A stretch of DNA of 64,000 nucleotides from Siphonodentalium dalli (Eukaryota; Mollusca; Scaphopoda; Gadilida; Siphonodentaliidae): contig CP136061.1 of the NCBI GenBank assembly GCA_032622095.1, positions 57,615,301 to 57,679,300 on the forward strand, written 5' to 3'. The notes beneath the pieces are model-generated. The model had not been told where the DNA came from and did not search any database. It saw only the letters and a program-made list of their open reading frames with translations. Shown here in pieces: positions 49,383-59,035 of the stretch. Position numbers and translations under genes: made by a program. How positions within the stretch are numbered: position 1 is the first letter of the stretch; every line of letters starts with the position of its first letter.

Positions 49383-50105
49383 ATTATGCCCCCGACTTGA
49401 AGTCGGCGGGTATATAGTCGACGTCTCCGTCCGTCCGTCCATACAAACAATTTGTATTATTGTTCAGCAACCGCTGAGCAGATTTAGCTGATATTTGGTA
49501 TGGTGATAGAGCAGCATGGGGGGAACAGCTACATGCATAGCGCGGGTTTCGTCCACCCATTTTCACCAGAGTTATGGCCCTTTTTTTACTTAGAAAATTC
49601 AATTTTGTCGTCCGTACAAACATTATGCATTATTGTTCAGCAACCGCTGGCAGATTTAGCTGATATTTGGTATGATGATAGAGCAGCATGGGGGAACAGC
49701 TACATGCATAGCGCGGGTTTCGTCCACCCATTTTCACCAGAGTTATGGCCCTTTTTTTACTTAGACAATTCAATTTTTCTCTTGTTTTTTTGGGTTTCCA
49801 GATGATAGCGTGAGCTTTGGTGGTACGATTGCAAATCCCGTATTTTGTTGATCAGTTATATGAAAATACATGTCAAGTGCGAAATTGGGTATGATCTGAT
49901 GATTTTTGCCCGAGTTATGACCCTTTTTTCAACTTAGAAAATTTGAATTTTTGCTTGTTTTTGGGTTTCTGGATCGCATGTTTTTGGGTTTCGGAATTTC
50001 TAGTACGAACTTCTTTTGGAATGGTCATTTAGACCTCCTCGGATATCCGCAGTTTCGTCCATGCTTAATCCGAATTGCTACGGTCGGGGGCAAATGCCAC
50101 GCGAC
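49383..50105 (+). repeat. TGCCCCCGACTTG palindrome-capped tandem element
   Basis: Cap ATGCCCCCGACTTGAAGTCG, then GTCGACGTCTCCGTCCGTCC. A unit of about 180 bp (TTATTGTTCAGCAACCGCTG ... CCAGAGTTATGGCCC) occurs twice almost identically (49455-49635, 49637-49795). A third, decayed unit follows, and the right end is CGGTCGGGGGCA. Short frames are repeat translations. Confidence 0.75.
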
Positions 50106-50109
50106 AGCG

Positions 50110-50660
50110 TACCTCTTGTTACATTATATTAACCTCTTGGCTGCTATACATCCTTACTCAGATATGTCCGTACTGAGTACGGACTTCAGTACAGACTAAA
50201 AATGTCACACTGTGGTCTAAATGTCCCTAATGAATACAAAACTCAACATTTCAAACAGTGTATGACCTTACTGCCATTTGGCATACATCCTCGACTCAAT
50301 TTAATTGATTTGTTGTTAATTTACCGTTGAGTATATTAGAATGCATCTTATAAATGGTTGGATTTAGGTATAGTTCCCATTTAATATGATAAAAAATATT
50401 TTCACCAATCAAATTTGTTTATTACATGTACTTGACATACTCCACTCTCCTTAGAATGGATGTAAAATGCACCTACCCCTGTACGGTTCCGGGTGTTTGT
50501 AGTGGAAGACTTGGGACATGTTCCGACACAGTAAAGAATAGGACCGTGGTAGTCACTGCCTAAAGCAGAAGTCTTCTAAAGTTGGGAGGAGTAATAAATG
50601 AACATCGTAGCCTGAATTTAGATCTCCTCTTACATCACGAAATGACAATAGCTGTTGAAA
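50110..50660. other. no supported gene
   Basis: No exon-like frame or clear repeat. Confidence 0.4.
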
Positions 50661-50666
50661 GTGATA

Positions 50667-50881
50667 TTAACCCTTTCAGTGCCAAGTCTGATTTTTGTAT
50701 CAACCCATATTTCCTTGATCATTTTTTAAATTTATTGATTATAATAATGTGATACATTGATGGAAAGAGCTCTTAGAGTTCTTTCCATCAATGTATCACA
50801 TTATTATAATCAATAAATTTTAAAAATGATCCAGGAAATATGGGTTGATACAAAAATCGGACTTGGCACTGAAAGGGTTAA
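50667..50881. mobile_element. 215-bp near-perfect palindrome with TTAA ends
   Basis: TTAACCCTTTCAGTGCCAAG to CTTGGCACTGAAAGGGTTAA. The two arms match almost throughout (TTTTTGTATCAACCCATAT, TTATTATAATGTGATACATT and so on) around the centre AGAGCTCT near 50768. A piggyBac-like MITE. Confidence 0.85.
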
Positions 50882-50884
50882 ACA

Positions 50885-51460
50885 CCAATCAACTAATAAT
50901 AATGCAGAAATCAGAATAAAGTGCTACAATTTTCACCATTCAAAATCGCTCTGAACATTTCCTTCCATGGAATAGGAATTCTTCTCTGCACTTGTATTAT
51001 CTGTTCGTCTCTCTGCCATCTGATTATATTTTATGAACATCTCCTGGCTGAATAATAGACCATTCCAATGCAGTCTTTTATAACTGAATGGGAGAATCCA
51101 TTTAGTAAAATGATGGTTATAATGTCAGTATATATATATAGGAGATATAGCACAGTAGCAATGTTATATTTTTTGCCTCCGAAACATGCCGAGCATAGCT
51201 CTTGCTTGGGACTATACAACACACCAGGCGCCTATTTTTAGAAGCAAATTTGCACTGTCTCAAAAATTAAATTTGCTTTTATGATGTCAGTGTTTGTGAC
51301 TTAACTTCAAACAGCACACACTCTTTTCTGTTAGACTGACAAACCTATGCAAATATTCCCCCAAATATATGAACTTATAGCAATTGTCCTCTTGTAAAGC
51401 GGAAAATATTAATCTGGCTACATGTATATAAGTGGTTTATTTTAGGGTCAGCCGTGGGAC
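50885..51460. other. no supported gene
   Basis: No exon-like frame or clear repeat. Confidence 0.4.
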
Positions 51461-51466
51461 TAAGAG

Positions 51467-51734
51467 TTAACTCCTTTCTTTACTACATGGATTCTCCCAT
51501 TCACTTATAAAAGTACACATGGGAATGGTTTATTAATCATTTGGAGGGACGTTCAGGTAATAAAAGACAGATGAAAAGCTAATACAAGTACAGAAGGATT
51601 CATATTCATTGGTGGGAAATATTCAGATAATAAAATCAACAAACGACCTACAAGTACATGTATGTTGAACTTATTATCTGAACATTTCCTAAGGAAAGTA
51701 CTCATCAATGAGTGTTTAGTAATGAAAGGGTTAA
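51467..51734. mobile_element. TTAA element, CCTTTCTTTACTA family
   Basis: TTAACTCCTTTCTTTACTAC to GTGTTTAGTAATGAAAGGGTTAA, with an inner palindrome ATTCAGATAATAAAATCAACAAACG / GTTGAACTTATTATCTGAAC. Related to 29105-29373 and 56480-57266. Confidence 0.75.
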
Positions 51735-51772
51735 AGTATCACTGAGGATGTTTGGATAAATTAGCTTAGCTC

Positions 51773-52032
51773 TTAACCCTTTCATGACCGGAGCTGTGCT
51801 GGTGCAGCATTAAATATCCTATGACAGTGCATTCTCTAATATATTCGAGTCTCCCATAGGGAGCCTCATATATAAGAGAATGCACTGGCTTAAAAGGTCA
51901 AGATAAATATTGTTAGGTCAATGTACTCTCTTATATATGCAAGGCACCCTATGGGAGTCTCGCATATATAAGAGAATGCATTGACACAGGGTTTTCCCTA
52001 ATATCAGGAAGCTCCAGTCATGAAAGGGTCAA
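51773..52032. mobile_element. MITE-B copy
   Basis: TTAACCCTTTCATGACCGGA to GTCATGAAAGGGTCAA with two hairpins. One arm is slightly deleted (GAGCCTCATATATAAGAG). Confidence 0.8.
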
Positions 52033-52728
52033 AGACATTTCATATCGCACACAATCTGCAGGATTTTGGCTAATTAAAGAAGGAATTGTAGTCATGCATC
52101 AACTCTAAATTTCACACCACTCAATTCCATAAAATTACAAGATAATTTAAAAAAAAAAAAGGTCACTGTCCATTATGCAACCCCACTCCCCCCCCCCCCA
52201 AAGCGCTTAAATGCTTCAGATGCAATTTGTTTGCCATCTTGAAAGACTTTTAATTAATATCTTGGTGAAAGTTTAATCAAAATTGGGTCTTAACTGCATG
52301 AGGTATGTTTTTTTTTACTGAAAATGAGAATTTAACTTAAGGCTTATAAGCAATATAACAGGTAACATTTACAGCTGACACGTCCAGCATAAAAATAAAC
52401 TGAATCGAAAATAAGAATCATTTGTGACCATAAACAATCAAATTATTTTGAGTTTATATGTACATAGACATAGGTTTTACACAGCCAATTTTCAATGAAT
52501 TCTCAACTGAAATTTAATAATTTGTCTGAGTACATGTATCTACTAATAACAAGACAGGATTTAGTTTTGAACTAAGACTGTTATTCTGTATTATGCATTG
52601 GGATGTTAGCTTGTAAAACAAAATGCAAATTTTATAAAAATTGTACCAAAGCATTAAGGTGTATTTGAGGCATTAATGATGGGTCTGAGAGTTAAAATTA
52701 TGAGGGGCACAAACAAAGCACAAACAGA
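52033..52728. other. no supported gene
   Basis: AT-rich with an A-run (52149-52160) and a C-run (52191-52199). Nothing else seen. Confidence 0.4.
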
Positions 52729-52730
52729 TA

Positions 52731-52942
52731 CAGTAATGCTCTAAATAATCAACTCCTTAACCACAGCAGAATTATGGGTAACTTTTCAGGATTTAGTCGG
52801 AAATATGGCTTGTTGCCATTCATCGGAAAGCTCTCTGTGAGAGCTTTCCGATGAATGGCAACAAGCCATATTTCCGACTAAATCCTGAAAAGTTACCCAT
52901 AATTCTGTATGGTTAAGGAGTTGATTATTTAGAGCATTACTG
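52731..52942. mobile_element. MITE-C, full-length palindrome
   Basis: CAGTAATGCTCTAAATAATC to GAGCATTACTG with TA on both sides. Arms pair nearly end to end around CTCTCTGTGAGAG near 52835. The best-preserved member of the family here. Confidence 0.85.
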
Positions 52943-53124
52943 TAGATGCAGGCTTTGTTCCTATTCTGATTGTTATTCTGGATCTAATTAACAGATTTTG
53001 TAAGAGATTCTGGAATTGCCAAAATCTCAGAATTGTGGTGATATGTGTTTACATATTGAATTATACAGACAAAATATTCCTGCAGAGCTCTCTCAATTAG
53101 GTTTTTTCTAATATGGCACAATAT

Positions 53125-53348
53125 CAAGCCTTGAAATAGGGTGTCTATCATTTGCAGAATGAGGTCCCCAGAGGGTGAATTTAGTGATGCTACCCCGCAT
53201 GGTGGGCTAGCGTCACCAAATTCACCCTCTGGGGACCTCATTCTGCTTACACCTCAGCAGAATGAGGTCCCCAGAGGCTGAATTTGGTGATGCTTCACCC
53301 TCTGGGGACCTCATTCTGCAAATGACAGACACCCTATTTCAAGGCTTG
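53125..53348. mobile_element. MITE-A, two hairpins with minimal spacer
   Basis: CAAGCCTTGAAATAGGGTGT to CACCCTATTTCAAGGCTTG. Hairpins at about 53152-53255 and 53259-53325 are joined by ACACCTC. The second hairpin lacks its loop region. Confidence 0.8.
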
Positions 53349-53519
53349 CATGATATTGGCATAGCAAAATTTATTTGCTGGTATTATTGCGACCACAAAG
53401 AGGTCTTAACCCTTCCATGACTGGAGCTTCCTTAAATTTTGCGAAAATGCTGTGGCAATGGAGACTCGCATACATAAGAGAATGCATTGGCTTAACAATA
53501 TTCACCTTCACCTTGTAAG

Positions 53520-53690
53520 CCAGTGCATTCTCTTATATATGCAAGGCAGTGCATTCTCTTATATATGCAAGGCAGTGCATTCTCTTATATATGCAAGGCA
53601 GTGCATTCTCTTATATATGCAAGGCCGTGCATTCTCTTATATATGCAAGGCCGTGAATTCTCTTATATATGCGAGGATCCCTTCTCTCAG
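53520..53690 (+). repeat. 26-bp tandem array born from a MITE arm
   Basis: Six near-identical units of 26 bp beginning CAGTGCATTCTC; later units carry CCGTG in place of CAGTG. Confidence 0.85.
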
Positions 53691-53848
53691 GTGCTTAATA
53701 ATAGCGTCAGTACGATTATTTATGTTGGAGAAAATTCCCAACGATCACTATTATTCGGCATTTAGAGTAAAATTGCTATTATTAATTTCAGCCTAAAACC
53801 CCACCATCACTATTATTAGACCACCACGATTATTAGGCACCTGAGAGC
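53684..53848. mobile_element. small inverted-repeat element nested in MITE-B
   Basis: CTCTCAGGTGCTTAATAATA and its inverse ATTATTAGGCACCTGAGAG bound about 165 bp. Removing it restores the host palindrome GCGAGG.TCCCTATGGGAGA.TCGC. Confidence 0.65.
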
Positions 53849-53934
53849 ATGGGAGATTCGCATATATAAGACAATGCACTGGCACAGGGTCTTTAATGCT
53901 TCACCAGCTCAGCTCCCATCATGAAAGGGTTGCC

Positions 53935-55290
53935 ATAGTGAATTGAGGGGGCTGCCTGCCTTATAATTTTTTCTCTGTTTGCTTTGTGCTTGCAAATGTT
54001 AATTCACGAACCTGTCACATATGACTCAATAGCATATCCTATCCTGTTGTTACCCCATCAGTATTCAATTATCCATTGCTGATGAAGAATTAATTTATAT
54101 AAGAATTAAATAATTGTTGTATTATTGCACACAGGCTATTATTTATTGTGCAACATACAAATCACAGTTAAAGCCAAAAATCGTTAAAGATACGGGCAGC
54201 CTACCCTGTGGGTATAGCTATTAAAATAGTCACATCCACTAAAACTGCCATAAGCTGAAAAGATATTATATAATAGACTGATGTTCTTATACAAATCATA
54301 AATATCGCGTACATTGCATGTTATTGTCACGTTTGTACTCTTGGTTATGAAAACAAACATCAAAAACGTTTGTTTATTGATAAACACTTGGAACTACCGT
54401 ATCATCTAATGAAAATGTTCCATTGCGCTGTGGAAAGCGTAGATAAAATTATTGGCGCAATCAACAATCACATTCAAATCACACCAAATTTTATTTTAAT
54501 CGACCATTCTACCTGCTGTCAGTTCAAAATCAAATTAATCCACATTACTTCATGATTGGAAAATGATCAGACAGAAAACGTGTACATAATATAATTGTTC
54601 TTGCAAACAGATGATTATTTATCAATCTAGTTAGTATTTTCTCCTAACCTATATATGGTCATACATGTACTTACCAAATAAGGAATATTACTACGAGTCC
54701 TATTGTGAGCTGTAAGTTGTAGGCCCACCAAATTAGTGGATTTACAACCGACATATAAATCTCGCGAATCTAAATAAGGAGATGGCTCAAAATTGTGATT
54801 CTGCTTATAAACAATGTACTGCGCTTTTTCAAGAAACTAAACAACAGTCGACCTTAAATTTCTCGCATTAATATCATCTTTATGCTATACCATTAGTATA
54901 TTCTTGAGGAAATTATCATAATTTGATGTTATTAACCTACAATGAAGGCCGCCTGTCCCTTTAAACTGGGCTCTGATAGACATTACCCAACCGACTCATG
55001 GCCTCTCAGTTCAAATGAAGGCTTCATCATTGGGGTGGGGATATATCAGTTTTGCAATTATCAGTTTATATAGAGTGGGCGATCTTGCAATACATAAAGG
55101 TAAAAAAGGAATAAAATATCATGCACTAACTCATGGGATGTGGGTCAAATTTCAACAATGAATTAAAATCAAAAGTACAGTCATAATAGTTTAAAATATA
55201 TGAAAATCATACAAAACCAGAATTTGACCCACACCCAAATGAGTTGGGCATGCTATTTTTCTGCTTGAACGCAAGTCACATCCCCAGAAA
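53935..55290. other. no supported gene
   Basis: AT-rich. Overlapping 60-odd-codon frames near 54184-54555 show no domain. Confidence 0.4.
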
Positions 55291-55292
55291 AT

Positions 55293-55372
55293 TTGAGTAT
55301 GACGACCAGTAAATGTAAATGTGAGTATGACGACCAGTAAATGTGAGTATGACGACCAGTAAATGTAAATCT
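55293..55372 (+). repeat. short tandem repeat GAGTATGACGACCAGTAAATGT, three units
   Basis: Three units of 22-28 bp; the first and third carry an extra AAAT. Confidence 0.8.
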
Positions 55373-55496
55373 ATTCATATATTTCTTCCCATGATAATTT
55401 TATTGCAAAAAGTATGATTGATAGATTTTTCATCAAAAAAGCCAAATGCACTGTGAGGCTTTATATGTAGAAAAATGAAATGTTTCCATTTGCACC

Positions 55497-55960
55497 AAGT
55501 CTGAGTTTAGTGTGCCTGTCATTTGCAGAATGAGGTCCCCAGAGGGTGAATTTAGTGACGCTATCCCACATAGCGGGCTAGCATCACTAAATTCACCCTC
55601 TGGGGATCTCATTCTGCATAGGCCTAATCGTCTCTGGAAAGTTTCTTTATTATCAAATTTCTATAGAAACTTCTTCTCATAGATTCTATTTCTTTTTTTA
55701 GTTTAGTTTCTCTATATCCCAAAATTGGCAGACGACACATTGCATAATCGAGGTTCCCAATAGGTGCACATCACAATATTCACCATTTGAGAACTTCAAA
55801 TCTGAGTCAATGTCTCCTATAGCAGATAAGGCTATGCAGAATGAGGTCCCCAGAGGGTGAATTTGGTGATGCTAGCCCACTGTGCAGGATAGCATCACTA
55901 AATTCACCCTCTGGGGACCTCCTTGAGCAAATGACAGGCACACTATAATCAGACTTGATT
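55497..55960. mobile_element. MITE-A, long form
   Basis: AGTCTGAGTTTAGTGTGCCT to GGCACACTATAATCAGACTT with hairpins at 55525-55620 and 55835-55930. The spacer matches 45150-45370 in reverse orientation. The outer ends are well preserved. Confidence 0.8.
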
Positions 55961-56210
55961 GCACTGAATGGCCGTGAATCGTTTGGGTTGTGCAGGTTTA
56001 AAAAAAAATTTAAGTTATATTTTATTTGAATTAGACGCTGACTTATTACCCAATAAAATATAAATCCTGCAATGTTGTTAATCCATCCAGACTTCCATGT
56101 CGATACCATGAGCAGCATGTCTTAATAGATACAGTTTAGATCAGAGAACTTCTAACTTCAGTTGCTATAATACTGATGGTCAGCTGACACGTCATTACCA
56201 CACTTCATTA

Positions 56211-56453
56211 TTAATCCTTTGAGTGCCAGGTCGATTTTTGTATCAACCCATATACCCTGTGCCAATGCATTCTCTTATCTATGCGAGTCGACCATAGGTC
56301 GTCTCGCATATATAAGAGAATACATTGGCCTAACAATTTGTTTTTTGTTTTTTGTTTTTTTTTACAATTTTAATAATTTATTCTTATATTCTTTAAGACT
56401 TATTTTGTAGGTTTAGGGCCGATGAGATCGGCCCCTGGCACTCAAAGGGTTAA
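56211..56453. mobile_element. TTAATCCTTTGAGTGCC element carrying a MITE-B hairpin
   Basis: Outer ends TTAATCCTTTGAGTGCCAGG and CCTGGCACTCAAAGGGTTAA, with GGGCCGATGAGATCGGCCC beside the right end. A single MITE-B hairpin (about 56259-56335, CCCTGTGCCAATGCATTCTC ... GAGAATACATTGGCC) interrupts it without its own TTAA ends. Confidence 0.75.
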
Positions 56454-56479
56454 CTATTGAAACTTCTTTATATAATAAC

Positions 56480-57266
56480 TTAACCCTTTCTTTACTAAAT
56501 ACTCATTGACGAGCTACATGTAGATCCATATGGAATTGTTCAGATAATAAGTTCAACAAAGACTGTTTTCTTGAATATTTTATCTAAACATATCCCATCC
56601 ATGAACAAGGAACTCTGTCTGTATAAATTGTCAATGTGATGTTCTGTTTTTGTTCAAATAAAATATATTATTTATAAGGATTAACTGTCATGTGGACTGT
56701 TTTTATGGAGATGTAACGGTGAGGTAAGTGGACATCTCCATAAAAATAGTCCACATGACAGTTAATCCTTATATTTATATACATTTAGCGAAAAAGCCAC
56801 TTTGTAAATATATTTAAATCGAAAAGTGTATCGTGACAAGATCAGCCCAAAATACCCAATAGCACCCTTGGCACAAGTTAATAAGGAACAATTTCTCTTC
56901 ATGTTGAAACCCGATGATGTATTAAGTCAATCCTGCGCGAGTCAAAATGCGCCCAAAGCACTACGCGTTCGTCTTTCCAAACCTAATGACGTATCGATGG
57001 TGTTATTAGCTTGGTGTTATTAGGCGTTGCGCATTCACCGAGAAATAACTGCAACTAGCCACGTGGGCGCCGACCAATCAGAATGCTGGATTTAGTGATG
57101 ACAAAACTTAGTGTGTAAATATACACTAATGAACAGGGATTCTTCAGCACGTTGTCCTTCAGTCATCTGCTGTTATCCTGAACACCCCTCCAGATAAATA
57201 ATAGATCTTACAATTGTATACTTTTACAACTGAATGGGAGAGCACATTTAATAAACAAAGGGTTAA
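56480..57266. mobile_element. 787-bp TTAA element with a nested foldback
   Basis: TTAACCCTTTCTTTACTAAA and, in inverse, TTAACCCTTTGTTTATTAAA. It holds CAGATAATAAGTTCAACAAA near 56540 as in 51467-51734, and ACACCCCTCCAGATAAATAA near the right end. A TTAACTGTCATGTGG foldback (56681-56765) lies inside. Confidence 0.7.
56681..56765. mobile_element. MITE-D foldback (TTAACTGTCATGTGGAC)
   Basis: TTAACTGTCATGTGGACTGT ... TTATGGAGATGT and the inverse arm ACATCTCCATAAAAATAGTC ... ACAGTTAA. A second, longer copy is at 62305-62433. Confidence 0.8.
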
Positions 57267-57281
57267 GAGGTGATATATGTT

Positions 57282-57372
57282 ATGTCCAGCTTGCAGGAAC
57301 TGCAAAAAACCACTCAAGCTCCATGCAGAGTTCAGTCCCCTATGCAGGACTTACCACTGCCTGCACCAACAC
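57282..57372 (+). CDS. possible coding exon, unknown protein
   Basis: From ATG (57282) the frame reads MSSLQELQKTTQAPC ... SPMQDLPLPAPT and meets a possible donor ACAC/GTAAGA at 57373. Composition looks protein-like and is unlike the AT-rich surroundings, but it is short and matches nothing I recognise. It begins 15 bp after a TTAA element. Confidence 0.2.
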
Positions 57373-57379
57373 GTAAGAG

Positions 57380-57970
57380 AGGAAATGTCACATTTATTTA
57401 TTTGAGACTTTTGTTGGTTATAATTCATTCCGCATTGTTCTGAGAAACTGAACTGTCCATATTCATTTTAAAATTGTCTATATCAAGCCAGAATGAATTG
57501 TAACTGACGACAAAACACTTCAATAAAAAAATGTTAGATTTAATTAAGAAAATGTGCATGCTGGCAGCATTCAGACATTGCATAGCGATGGGGAATGAAC
57601 TCTGTTTTGCAGCCTGTAACCACTATTAATTGGACTCGTTGTTACTTTCCACCAAATGTATGCTCGGAATTACAGTGATATGATATTGGAGAATGGCTTT
57701 CTGAATATTTATAGATTACCGAGCACTCGTCATCAATTGTGTAATGGTGGTACAACAATAAGTTTGTTCGCCTAGAATGTAAATATAACTTTATTGCATA
57801 GTGTCGGTGCATGGCTTGTCTTATGCAATTAACCGAATATGCATAAAGCCAAAATTGCATTATTCCCACCCAAGCCATTTTCAAGCTATATTCATATTGG
57901 GAGTGCCTCAAACTTGCAACCCCCCCCCCCCCCCCCCCAAGGTTGTAAAATTTACAACTGATGGCCATTT
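57380..57970. other. no further gene; C homopolymer
   Basis: A run of 19 C at 57920-57938. A 108-codon minus frame (57642-57968) reads through this run as poly-Gly and is not credible. Confidence 0.5.
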
Positions 57971-57974
57971 GTGA

Positions 57975-58266
57975 TCATAATAATAATCCATGCATTTCAT
58001 ATAGCGCATTTCACAGTAACTTAGTTTCAAAGCACTTTACATGATTATTACCCTGGTCATGGGGCATTGATTATACCCTTCCTCGCTCAGGAGGAGGCTA
58101 TCCGAGCAGCTATAATGAGCATATCAGGATTATTATACTGACAATATCCACTGACTCCTGACTGGGTACTTGGTTAGGGGCTAGTTAACTGTGGTATCAG
58201 ATCACTTGCTGAAGAGAGGGGGATTCAAACGCATATGTTTTCACCACATGACTTCCCGAGTCGAAC
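57975..58266 (-). mobile_element. probable SINE
   Basis: On the minus strand, GTTTGAATCCC near 58231-58242 could be a B-box in a tRNA-like head. The far end holds TATAGCGCATTTCACAGTAA and TCAAAGCACTTTACA, a tail type shared by many marine-animal LINE/SINE families. No target duplication resolved. Confidence 0.45.
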
Positions 58267-58487
58267 ACTCCCTTATAAAAAAAAACACTCTAATAAACCA
58301 TGGTGAATATACCATCATATTTACTATGGTGATTGGAACAGGTAAAATAAGGTAATGTTATGAGGGTAAAATTTGTCTAGTGAATCGTCACCATATTATA
58401 CACTCACATGTAGACCACCCATGTATTCACTCTAGTGAAATGGACCCACCCATGTATTTCACGAAGGTATTTTAAAGCCTTAAAATT

Positions 58488-58976
58488 TTATTCATCAGAT
58501 TGCAGGTCATATGAATGACGCATGTGATTACATAAGGTGTTAAGACTCTTCTTGACTTTGCTAACTGATTTATAACAATATTCTTGTCCCATTCTGTTAA
58601 CTTTGAGTATGACACACGGTACAGTGTTTTCCACTGATATTCTAACAAACCATGATTTTTTGGTTCTCACAAAAGAGTCAGAAAACACCTCAGCTGCGCA
58701 ATGTGCTATTGTTGATTTTTGTATAGAGTTATCTCTCGTGTCCTTATAAAAGAACTCTGGTAAAAGCACTGTAAAACATGGTGTAACAGGCTCTACTCCC
58801 GTAAAATATGGGGTAAGTCTGGTAAAAAATATTATATTCTGGTAAAGGCCGTTTAAAACGCATGTAAAACGGACATACCCTTGTAAATTCCAATTAAAGG
58901 CATGGTGTACCCCGCTTACATTATACTCTGGTAAATCCTGGAGTTTTATCATGACATAAAAAACATTAACCAACAT
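58488..58976 (-). repeat. TTTTACCAG-word repeat tract
   Basis: On the minus strand, motifs such as TTTACCAGAATATAAT, GTACACCATGCCTTTAATTG and GAGTAGAGCCTGTTACACCA recur. The same words occur at 61675-61800 and 62450-62670 on the plus strand. The 162-codon minus frame is attributed to this repeat because it has no recognisable domain and shares its sequence with those non-coding copies. Confidence 0.5.
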
Positions 58977-59035
58977 GGGATCCTATGTACCAGCAATTTG
59001 AGACTGATTGGACTTGCAGAGTTAATTGTTTCCAT

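Larger units (their letters stand above)
53406..53932. mobile_element. MITE-B with internal amplification and nested insertion
   Basis: TTAACCCTTCCATGACTGGA to ATGAAAGGGTTG. The second hairpin arm is expanded into about six tandem copies of the 26-bp unit CAGTGCATTCTCTTATATATGCAAGG (53520-53690). An unrelated inverted-repeat element (53684-53848) then interrupts the palindrome centre. Confidence 0.75.

Noticed and set aside
53520-53690. CRISPR-like direct repeats
   Set aside because: Units are contiguous without spacers, and the window is eukaryotic.
57642-57968. 108-codon minus frame
   Set aside because: It depends on reading a C homopolymer as poly-Gly and shows no conserved features.
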